DNA of 64,000 nucleotides from an uncultured Lachnospiraceae bacterium (GCA_910588825.1 CAJURF010000005.1:16786-80785), one strand, 5' to 3'; positions 7,752-17,107 are shown, numbered from the stretch's first letter. The notes: generated by a model not told the origin, from the letters alone. Made by a program: numbers and translations.

Positions 7752-8894
7752 TTACCACCTGCTTTCCAACCACTGATTTGTATCTGCCTCAATTTCCAGA
7801 ATCGTATCCAGAGAAGGTTCTGGTATCACCTGATGTCTGTCCATGGAACTGCCGATCATATCATAAATATCCAGGAAACGGATTTCCTTGTTCAAAAATC
7901 TGCGTACAGCCTGCTCATTGGCAGCGTTGAATACTGTGGGCATACTGCCGCCGGCCCGGGCTGCCTCCACAGCCATGGACAGCCCCTGAAACGTATCTGA
8001 GGCCGGTGCCTCAAAAGTTAAGGAACCCAGCGCGGCGAAATCCAGTCTTTCTCCAGGCAGAAACCGCCTTTGGGGATAATAAAGCGCATATTGAATGGGA
8101 AGTTTCATATCTGGTGTGCCCAGTTGCGCTATCACTGCTCCGTCCTCAAATTCTACCATAGAATGGATGACGCTCTGAGGCTGGATCACCACCTGTACCT
8201 GATCTACTTCCACCTGAAACAGCCAGCACGCCTCCATGACTTCCAGCCCTTTATTCACCAGAGTTGCGGAATCCACCGTGATTTTTTGCCCCATCACCCA
8301 GTTGGGATGTTTCAGGGTATCTGAAAGGGTCACCTTCTCCAGCTGCTCTCGGTCATATCCCCGGAAAGGCCCTCCGGATGCGGTGAGCAGCAGCTTTCGC
8401 AGGGAACGGGCAGATTCACCCTGAAGACACTGGAAAATTGCGCTGTGCTCACTGTCCACAGGCAGAATAGAAACGTCGTATTCCCGTGCCAGAGGCATGA
8501 TAATATGTCCTGCTGTCACAAGGGTTTCTTTATTTGCCAGAGCAATGTCCTTCCCGGCACGTATGGCTTCTATTGTGGGGCGTATCCCGATCATTCCCAC
8601 CACGGCGGTAACAAGAATTTCTGTATCTTTCAGTGCCGCCACTTTCATCATACCATCCATGCCGCTTAGGACTTTTGTATTTGTATCTCTGACACGTACT
8701 GCCAGATCCCTGGCCTTATCTTCATCCATAACCGAGACTGCCACAGGAGAAAACTCCCGGATCTGTTCTTCCAACAGACGGATATTGGAACCTGCCGTTA
8801 GTCCCAATACCTGAATATCTCCGTTATGCCTGGCAACTTCCAGAGTTTGTGTACCTATAGAACCTGTAGATCCTAAAATCGCTATTTTTTTCAT
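7752..8894 (-). CDS. dxr: 1-deoxy-D-xylulose-5-phosphate reductoisomerase
   Basis: Converts DXP to MEP with NADPH in the non-mevalonate isoprenoid pathway. The 380-residue sequence begins with the NADPH loop ILGSTGSIGTQTLEV, has NKETLV and the metal-binding PVDSEHSAIFQCL, then the flexible-loop region LTASGGPFR and KHPNWVMGQKITVDSATLVNKG. Length is normal. GGGGAG precedes the ATG, and the start overlaps the cdsA stop by four bases (ATGA), a sign of translational coupling. Its product feeds UppS, encoded two genes upstream. Confidence 0.98.
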   Translation of the reverse strand: MKKIAILGSTGSIGTQTLEVARHNGDIQVLGLTAGSNIRLLEEQIREFSPVAVSVMDEDKARDLAVRVRDTNTKVLSGMDGMMKVAALKDTEILVTAVVGMIGIRPTIEAIRAGKDIALANKETLVTAGHIIMPLAREYDVSILPVDSEHSAIFQCLQGESARSLRKLLLTASGGPFRGYDREQLEKVTLSDTLKHPNWVMGQKITVDSATLVNKGLEVMEACWLFQVEVDQVQVVIQPQSVIHSMVEFEDGAVIAQLGTPDMKLPIQYALYYPQRRFLPGERLDFAALGSLTFEAPASDTFQGLSMAVEAARAGGSMPTVFNAANEQAVRRFLNKEIRFLDIYDMIGSSMDRHQVIPEPSLDTILEIEADTNQWLESRW

Positions 8895-9691
8895 AAGGCT
8901 CTCCCCGCCAAAACCACTACCAGAAAATAAATAACCGGAGCCGTAAAAATCACACTGTCAAAACGGTCTAAAATGCCTCCGTGTCCCGGAATTAATTTCC
9001 CGTAATCTTTTATCTTTGTCTGTCTCTTGATTGCCGATGCCGCCAGATCTCCTATCATAGAAAGCAGTGCACCTGCCCCGCAGATAACCCCGTAACCTGC
9101 CATGCTGCCTTTCGTAAAATAAGCGTAAAGAACACCCAGTAAAACAGCCCCTGCCACGCCTCCCACAGCGCCTTCCACCGACTTTTTCGGACTCAGCACC
9201 GGTGTCATTTTATGTTTCCCAAACAGAACACCCACACAGTATGCACAGGTATCACACCCCCAGGAACAAAGAAAGATCAGCCACACATGGTAAATGCCTC
9301 CTTCCAGCACCCGTGTCAGATATATGAAAGAAAGCATAACCGCCACATACATAATACCGAAAAACGCTGCCATCACCTGCTCTGCCTGATATTTGGGATA
9401 GGTAAATACATAGACAGACATCAGAAGAATCAGTGCAGCCAATACGGCCAGCAGACCATATGTTTCTATTCCAAACCACAGAGCCAAGTAATACAAAAGT
9501 GCTCCCGAGTAACCGGCAAATTCCAGCACTCCCATCTTTTCCCCATGAACCCCTGCAGCCTGATACAGTTCCCGCATCCCAATCAGCGAGACAGCCGCCA
9601 CAGACACATATAACACGCTCCCACCGCGGAAAATCAGCAAAAGAATGGCCAGCACCAGCAGAACTCCGCTGGCCAGCCGCACCTTAAACAT
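8891..9691 (-). CDS. cdsA: Phosphatidate cytidylyltransferase
   Basis: Integral membrane enzyme making CDP-diacylglycerol from phosphatidate and CTP. The 266 residues contain about seven to eight membrane segments and the CDP-DAG synthase signature near the C-terminus (SAIKRQTKIKDYGKLIPGHG followed by GILDRFDS). The ATG follows AAAGGAGG; the gene overlaps the end of uppS by eight bases. CDP-diacylglycerol is also the substrate of PgsA at 19725-20264. Confidence 0.97.
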   Translation of the reverse strand: MFKVRLASGVLLVLAILLLIFRGGSVLYVSVAAVSLIGMRELYQAAGVHGEKMGVLEFAGYSGALLYYLALWFGIETYGLLAVLAALILLMSVYVFTYPKYQAEQVMAAFFGIMYVAVMLSFIYLTRVLEGGIYHVWLIFLCSWGCDTCAYCVGVLFGKHKMTPVLSPKKSVEGAVGGVAGAVLLGVLYAYFTKGSMAGYGVICGAGALLSMIGDLAASAIKRQTKIKDYGKLIPGHGGILDRFDSVIFTAPVIYFLVVVLAGRAL

Positions 9692-10400
9692 TCTGCTCCT
9701 CCTTTACCCCGCCGTACCTTCTGTCTCTTTTATTATATTGCTCAATGGCTTTGACCAATTCCTTTTTGTCAAAATCCGGCCAGGCCACATCTGTAAAATA
9801 AAATTCTGTATAAGCCATCTGCCACAATAAAAAATTAGAAAGACGCAGTTCCCCGCTGGTGCGGATCATCAAATCCGGGTCTGGAAGCCCTGCTGTATCC
9901 AGATAGTCTCCAAACCGTTCTTCTGTAATCTCCTCAGGGGAAAGCTCTCCAGTCTGGCATTGGGCCGCCATTTTTCTCATACCCCTGATCATTTCATCTC
10001 TGCTTCCATAATTCAATGCCAGTTGAAAATGCAGTCTGTCAAACTGGCTGGAAAATTCTTCTAACGTATGCACACTTTTCTGAATATCCTGGTCAAATGC
10101 GGATATTTCCCCGATCACCCTCATCTGCATCTGCCATTTTCTGGATATCTTAATGCATTTTTTTAAATAATCCCGAAAAAGTTTCATCAACCCTTCTACT
10201 TCACTTCTGGACCGCTTCCAGTTTTCTGTAGAAAAAGCATATACAGTGAGATATTTTACCCCCAGTTCGCTGGCATACTCACAAATCTTTTCCAGGTTTT
10301 CACAGCCTTTCACATGGCCATATCCTCTGGGCATTCCTCTTCGCTTTGCCCATCTGCCGTTGCCGTCAAGAATAATGGCAATATGATTGGGTACCTCCAT
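9684..10400 (-). CDS. uppS: Isoprenyl (undecaprenyl) diphosphate synthase
   Basis: Cis-prenyltransferase of about 238 residues that elongates FPP with IPP to the C55 lipid carrier of wall synthesis. Conserved blocks are visible: HIAIILDGNGRWAKRRG with the catalytic Asp, YLTVYAFSTENWKR, LNYGSRDEM, and RTSGELRLSNFLLWQMAYTE. I start it at the ATG at 10400 because AAGGAGAG lies six bases upstream; the longer frame to 10472 adds 24 residues not seen in the family. It lies 77 bases after frr with a hairpin between. Confidence 0.97.
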   Translation of the reverse strand: MEVPNHIAIILDGNGRWAKRRGMPRGYGHVKGCENLEKICEYASELGVKYLTVYAFSTENWKRSRSEVEGLMKLFRDYLKKCIKISRKWQMQMRVIGEISAFDQDIQKSVHTLEEFSSQFDRLHFQLALNYGSRDEMIRGMRKMAAQCQTGELSPEEITEERFGDYLDTAGLPDPDLMIRTSGELRLSNFLLWQMAYTEFYFTDVAWPDFDKKELVKAIEQYNKRDRRYGGVKEEQNV

Positions 10401-10430
10401 ACAACTCTCCTTTTCCCCATACACAAGAAA

Positions 10431-10451
10431 GGGGGTCTCACATGAGCCCCC
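10431..10451 (-). terminator. Hairpin between frr and uppS
   Basis: GGGGGTCTCA pairs with TGAGCCCCC (10431-10451) with one mismatch and almost no loop. On the minus strand it is followed by CCCTTTCTTG, a weak U tract. It may be a partial terminator that lowers expression of uppS-cdsA-dxr-rseP relative to frr, or the end of the frr transcript. Confidence 0.45.
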
Positions 10452-10477
10452 TGTTATTTGGTTCAGATTCAAAAAAA

Positions 10478-11029
10478 TTATACCTTCATAATCTCTTTTG
10501 ATTTTTCCTCAATGGCAGCATCCACTTTTTTCACATACTGATCCGTCATTTTCTGCACCTGATCTTCCAGCTCTTTGATTTCGTCCTCAGAAACATCTTC
10601 TTTTCCCAGTTTCTTCAACGTATCATTGGCATCTCGGCGGATATTCCGAAGTGCCACCTTGGCTGCTTCTCCCCGCTTCTTCACATCTTTCACCAATTCT
10701 TTTCTGCGTTCTTCTGTCAATTCAGGAAATACCAGGCGGATCACCCGTCCGTCATTGGTGGGATTAATCCCAAGATCAGACGTGAGGATTGCTTTCTCGA
10801 TTTTTTTGACCATATCCGGTTCCCAGGGCTGAATCTGAATCATCCGTGCCTCCGGTACACTTACATTTGCCACCTGCTGGATAGGCGTAGGAGCTCCATA
10901 ATAATCTACGGACAACCGGTCCAGAACTCTGGGATTTGCCCTCCCTGCCCGGATGGTTGCATACTCAGATTCCAAATTGCCCATCGTCTTTGTCATTTTC
11001 TCATCATACTTTTGCAGTCTTTCATCCAT
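10478..11029 (-). CDS. frr: Ribosome recycling factor
   Basis: 183-residue RRF, which with EF-G splits the post-termination ribosome. The tRNA-like three-helix domain is evident: MTKTMGNLESEYATIRAGRA at the start, ADYYGAPTP-like VDYYGAPTPIQQVANVSVPE, and ELTEERRKELVKDVKKRGEA with ALRNIRRDAND near the C-terminus. AAGGGAG precedes the ATG. Standard partner of pyrH, 70 bases upstream. Confidence 0.98.
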   Translation of the reverse strand: MDERLQKYDEKMTKTMGNLESEYATIRAGRANPRVLDRLSVDYYGAPTPIQQVANVSVPEARMIQIQPWEPDMVKKIEKAILTSDLGINPTNDGRVIRLVFPELTEERRKELVKDVKKRGEAAKVALRNIRRDANDTLKKLGKEDVSEDEIKELEDQVQKMTDQYVKKVDAAIEEKSKEIMKV

Positions 11030-11099
11030 TTGTTTTTCTCCCTTAATTTTTAAGTGTTCCCGGAATGCCTCTATAATCTGGATTTTCCGTTACACTTTT

Positions 11100-11798
11100 T
11101 TACACAAGAACCTTTGTACCGCAGAATCTGCCGCTCACCGTCTCAATGATGCTGTCTTTCCCGTTCAGCCCAAATACCAGCATTGGCATTTTATTCTCCA
11201 TACACATAATGGACGCAGTAAGATCCATCACTGCCAGCTGTTTGTCTATCACATCCTGTATGTGGATTTCGTCATACTTTTCTGCCTCTGGATTGTCTTT
11301 CGGATCGCTGTCATAGACTCCATCTACTGCTTTCGCCAGCAGTATCATATCTGTCTCCATCTCCACCGCCCGCAGCACTGCTGTTGTATCGGTAGAAAAA
11401 TAGGGATGTCCTGTACCTCCGGCAAAAAACACTACTTTGCCCTGTGACAGACACCTGTCCGCTTCGTCTTTTGAAAACAAACGGGTAAATGCACCGCAGA
11501 CAAATGGGGTGAATACTTCTGTATCCAGTCCGGTGTGACGGAAAATCTCTGATACATAGATACAGTTCATCACAGTAGCCATCATGCCGATCTGGTCCGC
11601 TTTACACCGGTCTATGGCTTTGCTGGACCTTCCCCTCCAGAAATTGCCGCCGCCGATCACAATACTCACCTGAATGCCATCTTCTACGATTGCTTTTACC
11701 TGCCTGGATACTTCCATAACTGTGCCCTCATCCAGACCTGTTTTCTTATCTCCGGCCAGGGCCTCGCCGCTCAGCTTCAGTAATATTTTTTTCATCAT
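11100..11798 (-). CDS. pyrH: UMP kinase
   Basis: Bacterial amino-acid-kinase-fold enzyme that phosphorylates UMP to UDP. 232 residues, with KILLKLSGEALAG at the N-terminus, VIGGGNFWRGR, DQIGMMATVMNCIY, FFAGGTGHPYFSTDTTAVLR and VDGVYDSDPKDNPEA. Length is typical. Two ATG codons are adjacent at the start after a weak AAAGG. It is the first conserved gene of the frr-uppS-cdsA-dxr-rseP run. Confidence 0.98.
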   Translation of the reverse strand: MMKKILLKLSGEALAGDKKTGLDEGTVMEVSRQVKAIVEDGIQVSIVIGGGNFWRGRSSKAIDRCKADQIGMMATVMNCIYVSEIFRHTGLDTEVFTPFVCGAFTRLFSKDEADRCLSQGKVVFFAGGTGHPYFSTDTTAVLRAVEMETDMILLAKAVDGVYDSDPKDNPEAEKYDEIHIQDVIDKQLAVMDLTASIMCMENKMPMLVFGLNGKDSIIETVSGRFCGTKVLV

Positions 11799-11812
11799 CC
11801 AATGCCTTTCTT

Positions 11813-12832
11813 CTACCAGACACCTGTAACTGTCTGGCTTCCATCTTCCCCTTCAATCGTTGAAACCGTAAAACCATCATAATAATAATATCCAATGGAA
11901 GAACCCGTTTCTTCATCTGTACCATATTCCGAAGCATTGGCATCCCCCACCTGTCCAACCAGGCTGTCCATATCCTGTCCTACATAGCCCTGGGCCGTAT
12001 CCCGCATGTCCGTTCCCTGTCCATCCATTCCCGGCGGTATATCGCCGCTGCTGCTGCCATCCCCTGAATTGCTGCCCGGATCTGGTGTTGCAGTTACATC
12101 TCCTGTTCCAGAATCTGAAGGCGTCGAACTCCCGCCGCCATCTGAACCCGTACCTGTGTTGGAATTGGTGCCTGTGCCGCTGTCCGTCACTCCCGGGGTC
12201 GGTTTGGAAGAACTGTCTGTTTCGTTTCCACTGGCAGACTCCGGCAGACCCATCCGTTTTCTGGCCGCAGATAATGTGGAAACCTGCTGTTTCGAGGAAA
12301 GGCTTTGGTATTTCACATAGGGGACACCGTCTGTAATATTCAAGGAGAGTTCTTCAATATCACTTAATGTCAATTCTCTAAAATAACATTCAGACTCTGC
12401 ACCATCCGCGAACACTACCCGCAGATCATACTGCACAGCTGCATCTGCTGATGCCTGCTCATCCTTTTCATAGTAAAACAGAGCCATATCACTATTCTTT
12501 AATGTGAATTTTCCTGCCACATAATCTTCCCCCCAGTCTTCTTCAGTGGAAAGACGGGCATAAAATTCACTGATCTCGTGCCCTGTAAGATTTGTAATTA
12601 CCAGCTCACCAGACGCAGCAGTCTTTGTTCCCATTATATTTGTAATTTTGGATTTATCTATATTGCTGCCCTGCTCCATTTCCACAACCTGGCCGGACAC
12701 ACTGTCATCTTTCGTTATAATCGTCGGTTCTTTCTCAGCAGTGACTTTATCAGCTTCTGACTTCTTCTTGCAGCCGCCCATTACAAAGCAGACTGCCAGG
12801 ATGCCCACAAGCAGTAAATACTTTTTTTTCAT
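11813..12832 (-). CDS. Lipoprotein with Gly/Ser/Thr-rich linker, unknown function
   Basis: 339-residue predicted lipoprotein. Signal peptide with lipobox VMGGC (lipidated Cys at about 21) followed by KKK. Residues 60-190 form a beta-rich domain (GELVITNLTGHEISEFYARL). A long low-complexity linker follows (TDSGTGTNSNTGTGSDGG). The last 60 residues (GQDMDSLVGQVGDANASEY, YYYYDGFTVSTIEG) resemble SmpA/OmlA or BLIP-like small domains. Start chosen at 12832 because GGAGG lies seven bases before it. It stands 14 bases before pyrH on the same strand, so pyrH may be transcribed from its promoter. I do not recognise a function. Confidence 0.75.
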   Translation of the reverse strand: MKKKYLLLVGILAVCFVMGGCKKKSEADKVTAEKEPTIITKDDSVSGQVVEMEQGSNIDKSKITNIMGTKTAASGELVITNLTGHEISEFYARLSTEEDWGEDYVAGKFTLKNSDMALFYYEKDEQASADAAVQYDLRVVFADGAESECYFRELTLSDIEELSLNITDGVPYVKYQSLSSKQQVSTLSAARKRMGLPESASGNETDSSSKPTPGVTDSGTGTNSNTGTGSDGGGSSTPSDSGTGDVTATPDPGSNSGDGSSSGDIPPGMDGQGTDMRDTAQGYVGQDMDSLVGQVGDANASEYGTDEETGSSIGYYYYDGFTVSTIEGEDGSQTVTGVW

Positions 12833-13073
12833 AATAATTCCTCCGTCTTCTTTCACTTACTGTTTTCTGTCTGCAATTACAATGCAGGACATTTCCCCTA
12901 TACATTTCATTATATATTGTCTTTTCAACTTGTCAACCAATATCTCAGGAATTTATGGAAGTTTAATTAACATAAACTTCTGCCGGCACAATTAACTGCA
13001 AATTGTAGTGGTTTTGTACCTTCACCGTTACCAGCAAAACAGCACCTGCTGAATAGTTACTGCAAATTAACAA

Positions 13074-13102
13074 TTGACCTTGCCGGTATTTTCCATTAAA
13101 AT
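13074..13102 (+). promoter_or_regulatory. Sigma-A type promoter of the ArsR-family gene
   Basis: TTGACC (13074-13079), a 17-base spacer and TAAAAT (13097-13102). It lies 27 bases before the ATG, with AGGAGG between. The repeated string CTGCAAATT (near 12997 and 13060) could belong to an operator. Confidence 0.65.
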
Positions 13103-13128
13103 AATTTTCAGAAGACAGGAGGCTTGCT

Positions 13129-13440
13129 ATGGATGAAAATAACTTATATCATTCAACAGATGATGATACTTTATACAAACTGGCAGAATTATTCAAAGTT
13201 TTTGGAGACCCAACCAGAATCAGAATTCTGCATTCTCTATTGAATCAGGAACTTTGTGTCCAGGACATTGCGGATACCTTATCCATGACCCAGAGTGCCA
13301 TCTCTCACCAGCTTCGGATTTTAAAGCAGATGTCTCTGGTGAAATTCCGCAGAGATGGAAAAACGATATACTATTCTCTGGCCGATGAGCACGTAGCCAC
13401 GATTATGGGACAGGGACTGGAACATGTATGTGAAGAATAA
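13129..13440 (+). CDS. ArsR/SmtB-family metal-sensing repressor, zinc-type site
   Basis: 103-residue winged-helix repressor: LFKVFGDPTRIRILHSLL, recognition helix SMTQSAISHQLRILKQM, and wing RRDGKTIYYSLADEH. The C-terminal helix carries D86, H88, H99 and E102, exactly the spacing of the alpha-5 zinc site of SmtB/CzrA. The alpha-3 region ELCVQD keeps one of the two cysteines of the cadmium/arsenic-type site. So zinc (or cobalt) sensing is likely; loss of metal-free DNA binding would derepress an exporter. No exporter gene lies beside it; downstream is a convergent protease. Confidence 0.92.
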   Translation: MDENNLYHSTDDDTLYKLAELFKVFGDPTRIRILHSLLNQELCVQDIADTLSMTQSAISHQLRILKQMSLVKFRRDGKTIYYSLADEHVATIMGQGLEHVCEE

Positions 13441-13463
13441 CCGCATCTGTACTGAATAGATTC

Positions 13464-14348
13464 CTACAATTTATAATATGCCTGAAAGAATTTCTGCATA
13501 TGAAATATCCCCCATCCCTGCCTGTTCCGTGGATACCCTGCATCCACAGCGCTTTCTTTTAAAAGCATTTTGATTTCCACGTTTTTCAGCGAGGGATCAT
13601 ACTCCAGCATCCTGGCAGCTGCCCCTGAAATTACCGGAGTAGCCATGGAAGTTCCGCTTTTTCTCACATAGAGACGCCCCCTTCTCTGGGGCGCACAGGA
13701 CAGAATATGCTGGCCTGGAGCCACAATATCCGGTTTGCAGACACATTCCATGGTAGGTCCGCTTCCGGAACTTCCATATCTTGCGCTGAGCATATCACTG
13801 GCTCCCACGGTAATCACTTTCCGGCTGCTTCCCGGTGCGGTGACAGTCCCTGGAGCCGGCCCTCCGTTGCCGGCAGCAGCTACCACCACCAGCCCTGCAT
13901 CCCACACCTGGTCCACCCCGTCAATAAGAATCCGGTGGTCTCCATCGCTGCGATAGGTAGTCCCTACTGATATATTTACAATTCGAATATGATATTTCAC
14001 ATGATTTTCCAGAATCCACTGAAATGCCTGCAGTACATGTTCCTTTTTCCCGTTTCCCTGTTTATCCAGTACCTTGATGCCGATAAAATCGCATTCAGGA
14101 GCAATTCCCCGGCATTTCCCTCTGGAAGCGCTTCCGCTCCCTCCTAAAATCCCTGCAATATGTGTACCATGGCCATTGTCATCATAAGGTTCCTTTCTTC
14201 CATGCTCCATATCCTGAAAAGCGATAATACGATTATCAAAATCTACATGGGGAAAGATTCCGGTGTCAATGACCGCAACACCGATTCCTTTTCCTGTCAG
14301 ATGAAAAATGTCTTTCATAATCCAATTTTCTCCAGTGCAGCCCCGCAC
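13464..14348 (-). CDS. S8 family subtilisin-like serine protease
   Basis: 294-residue subtilase with an intact triad: D28 in AVIDTGIFPHVDF, H60 in NGHGTHIAGILGG and S234 in SGTSMATPVISGAAA; the oxyanion Asn lies in AAAGNGGPAPGT. There is no signal peptide and no prodomain, so it is probably an intracellular-type protease, as in ISP or Clostridia Csp-related enzymes. Start uncertain: GTG at 14348 (weak AAAGAAA) keeps RGCTGENWI, while an ATG at 14318 is preceded by GGAG. It converges with the ArsR gene. Confidence 0.9.
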   Translation of the reverse strand: MRGCTGENWIMKDIFHLTGKGIGVAVIDTGIFPHVDFDNRIIAFQDMEHGRKEPYDDNGHGTHIAGILGGSGSASRGKCRGIAPECDFIGIKVLDKQGNGKKEHVLQAFQWILENHVKYHIRIVNISVGTTYRSDGDHRILIDGVDQVWDAGLVVVAAAGNGGPAPGTVTAPGSSRKVITVGASDMLSARYGSSGSGPTMECVCKPDIVAPGQHILSCAPQRRGRLYVRKSGTSMATPVISGAAARMLEYDPSLKNVEIKMLLKESAVDAGYPRNRQGWGIFHMQKFFQAYYKL

Positions 14349-14535
14349 TTTTTCTTTCTATAGCTTATTCGCCGGCTCCTGGATTGTTCAAATAAATCTA
14401 TTCCCTCATGACTTTTTGCCCTAACTGACTTGCGGCAAACTAAATTTCGTAATATAATGGTAACAATCAGCCAATATATTTGGTTTTACTATGCAAACAA
14501 ACAACTATCCTAAAAAAGTGTTGAGGAGTATAATC

Positions 14536-15240
14536 ATGAAAAGAAAAACTATGTCAGCCATTATTATTTTATGTATGGGAATTCTCTGTGTATCTTTGAC
14601 CGGATGTGGAAAGAAAAAAGACGAATCCACTGCAATTGCCATAACCCCTACACCATCCGATAAATCTTCCAAAGATGATGCCACAGAAACACCTTCACCT
14701 ACTGTGTCTGCAAATGTGTCAACCGGAATTTCCAGCAATGGGACAACCACCCCCGGGGCGTCTGGAATTTCAGCAAACAGCGGTGCTTCTGCCAATGCGG
14801 CTTCTGCCGGCGGCAATAAAATTACCGGAACCATTGTGGCAGCCAGTATGGAGGATGTAACAGTAAGGACATCTGAAGGAACAGAATACATATGCTCAAC
14901 CACAGGTGCTGTGGATAATCTCACCAATGGCATTACCCTGGGAAATAATATTACTGTCTCTCTGGCATCCATGTCCGCTGTCAACGGTGTGTATACAGCA
15001 ACAGAGCTGAACGATATCAGTTCCTCATCGGGAACTTCCGGTACAGACAGCTCTGACGGAACTGGCAATGCCCTAAATAATACCTTCGACGATGGGACAG
15101 ACGGAAGTGAGGATACAACCGGTTACGGTTACGAAGAAACTTACAGCGATTACAGTGACAGCTCCCTGTATGACAGTGGCAGCGGCGATTACTACTATTA
15201 CGATCCTGCCAGTGAAATTTATGACGGTTCCTATTCATAA
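14536..15240 (+). CDS. Lipoprotein with low-complexity segments, unknown function
   Basis: 234-residue predicted lipoprotein. Lipobox SLTGC (Cys about 24) then GKKK, a Thr/Ser/Pro-rich linker (TPTPSDKSSKDDATETPSPT), a small beta domain at about 95-155 (KITGTIVAASMEDVTVRT, ITLGNNITVSL) that could be OB-like, and a tail full of Asp, Ser and Tyr (TYSDYSDSSLYDSGSGDYYY). GAGGAG lies eight bases before the chosen ATG. It shares its general plan with the lipoprotein at 11813-12832. It precedes the Csp-like protease by about 100 bases on the same strand. Confidence 0.75.
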   Translation: MKRKTMSAIIILCMGILCVSLTGCGKKKDESTAIAITPTPSDKSSKDDATETPSPTVSANVSTGISSNGTTTPGASGISANSGASANAASAGGNKITGTIVAASMEDVTVRTSEGTEYICSTTGAVDNLTNGITLGNNITVSLASMSAVNGVYTATELNDISSSSGTSGTDSSDGTGNALNNTFDDGTDGSEDTTGYGYEETYSDYSDSSLYDSGSGDYYYYDPASEIYDGSYS

Positions 15241-15345
15241 ACCGCGAAATGCAATTACAGTCTGTGTGGAATTTTCGTGCTAATTATGTATTGATTATTC
15301 ATAGAATACATAGAAGCTAAATAGATTGCGCGGAATGATTGAACT

Positions 15346-17040
15346 ATGCCAGATATGAAAGAAGTCATTCTATCCAATGACTACTGGAACTTTATTTTTC
15401 CAAACGGAAGCACACCAAAGGATATCCTGGAGGATGGAAGCCTGTACCCGCAGATTCTGAACCGGTATTTTACCGTTCTGCACTGGAACCGGGACGATAT
15501 TTCAGAGTATATGTTTAAAGAGTATCTGTTTAACTATCTTCCCAGAGTTTACACACTGATGGATATTACCAGTCTGGCCAAATCCGGTGTACTGCAGGTC
15601 CGTTCCTCACCTGGTCTGGGCCTCACTGGACAGAATGTTCTGCTGGGATTTCTGGATACCGGTATTGATTATACCCACCCGGCTTTTCAGGATTCCTCCG
15701 GCAGTACACGGATTGACTACATATGGGATCAGAGCATTCAGACAGGAACTCCCCCAGAAGGCTATTACTACGGCAGTGAGTACACCCGGGAACAGATTCA
15801 GGAAGCACTCCATTCCTCTAATCCATATGAGATTGTACCCAGCCGGGATACCGACGGCCACGGCACATATATGGCAGGTACAGCTGCGGGCAGCATAGAT
15901 GACAAAAATGATTTTCAAGGCGTTGCTCCCCGTTCCCGGCTGGCCGTTGTCAAACTCAAAGGGGCCAAACAATATTTACTTGATTTTTACCAGTTTAATG
16001 GCACCAGCCCTATGTTTCAGGAGGACGACATTCTTCTGGCCATCAGTTATCTAATCAGCATTTCCATTAAACTGGAAATGCCGCTGGTGATTTGTATGGC
16101 CCTGGGCACCAATCAGGGAGCACACATCGGTGACGGGCCTCTTGCCTATACACTGGACGCATTGAAAACCTCTCCTGGGATATGCGTGGTAACCGCAGGA
16201 GGCAACGAAGCAAACAGAGCACATCATTACAGCGGAAAAATACAGGACCCCGCTTCCTATCAAGAAGTAGAAATACAGGTTCCCTCTGATTCTCCAGGAT
16301 TCAGTATGGAATTCTGGGGGCATCCCCCGGACATCTATTCTGTGGGATTGGTTTCTCCTCTCGGAGAAGTGGTGGAACGAATACCCGCGCGTTTTTCCCA
16401 GAACCAGGAGATCTCATTTATCTTGGAGAATACCTCTCTTTTTATCGCTTACGGCCTGGTGGCAGCAGAATCCGGAGGAGAGGTGATCTTTTTCCGTTTT
16501 CTCCGCCCCACGGAAGGCATATGGAGAATACGCATTTATTGTAGTAACTATACTTCCGGTCATTTCCATATGTGGCTTCCTGTGCATGGCATGGTAAAAC
16601 CGGATATTACTTTTCTCAACCCTAACCCATTTCAAACCATTGTATCTCCAGGCAATACAGTACCAATCATAACAACAGCCGCCTATCAAGCTGCTAATGA
16701 CTCCCTTTATATCCACTCCAGCAGAGGGTTTACTCCTATCCAGGATATCAAACCGGAAATTACCGCCCCGGGAGTCGATCTTACCGTTCCAAAACTCCGG
16801 GGAGGTTACACAACAGCCACTGGTTCCTCCATAGCGGCAGCTTTTACCGCAGGATGTGCCGCCCTGTTGATGCAGTGGGGGCTGTCCCGGACACCTGTCC
16901 GCTATTTTAATTCCAGTGAACTGAAGGCCTATTTTATACGGGGTGCCAGAAGGAATCCCGCTCTCACCTATCCCAACCGGGAATGGGGATTTGGAATTCT
17001 GGACATTTATCAGGTATTCAGCATTTTTTTATCTCCATAA
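15346..17040 (+). CDS. S8 family protease, Csp (germination protease)-like
   Basis: 564-residue subtilase. D104 (FLDTGIDYTHPAF), H172 (DTDGHGTYMAGTAAG) and S495 (TGSSIAAAFTAG) give a complete triad; the usual GTS is GSS. A 60-base-pair-sized N-terminal part (residues 1-90) precedes the catalytic domain, and a 150-residue jelly-roll-like insertion (about 300-450) separates the His and Ser regions, the arrangement of CspA/B/C of Clostridia, which act on the cortex-lytic SleC during germination. No signal peptide. No clear ribosome site is seen at the ATG chosen by frame (GGAATGATTGAACT upstream). A germination role is inferred from family resemblance only. Confidence 0.88.
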   Translation: MPDMKEVILSNDYWNFIFPNGSTPKDILEDGSLYPQILNRYFTVLHWNRDDISEYMFKEYLFNYLPRVYTLMDITSLAKSGVLQVRSSPGLGLTGQNVLLGFLDTGIDYTHPAFQDSSGSTRIDYIWDQSIQTGTPPEGYYYGSEYTREQIQEALHSSNPYEIVPSRDTDGHGTYMAGTAAGSIDDKNDFQGVAPRSRLAVVKLKGAKQYLLDFYQFNGTSPMFQEDDILLAISYLISISIKLEMPLVICMALGTNQGAHIGDGPLAYTLDALKTSPGICVVTAGGNEANRAHHYSGKIQDPASYQEVEIQVPSDSPGFSMEFWGHPPDIYSVGLVSPLGEVVERIPARFSQNQEISFILENTSLFIAYGLVAAESGGEVIFFRFLRPTEGIWRIRIYCSNYTSGHFHMWLPVHGMVKPDITFLNPNPFQTIVSPGNTVPIITTAAYQAANDSLYIHSSRGFTPIQDIKPEITAPGVDLTVPKLRGGYTTATGSSIAAAFTAGCAALLMQWGLSRTPVRYFNSSELKAYFIRGARRNPALTYPNREWGFGILDIYQVFSIFLSP

Positions 17041-17107
17041 ATTATTTGTAACCAAACCTGAAAATCCTCATATGATGAAGTGTACATTAAATTTTGGAGG
17101 ATTTGAA

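Noticed and set aside
12006..12320. Val/Pro-rich plus-strand open frame
   Set aside because: Mirror of the Gly/Ser/Thr linker of the lipoprotein gene.
14505..15068. 187-codon minus-strand open frame
   Set aside because: Mirror of the low-complexity lipoprotein; no start signal.
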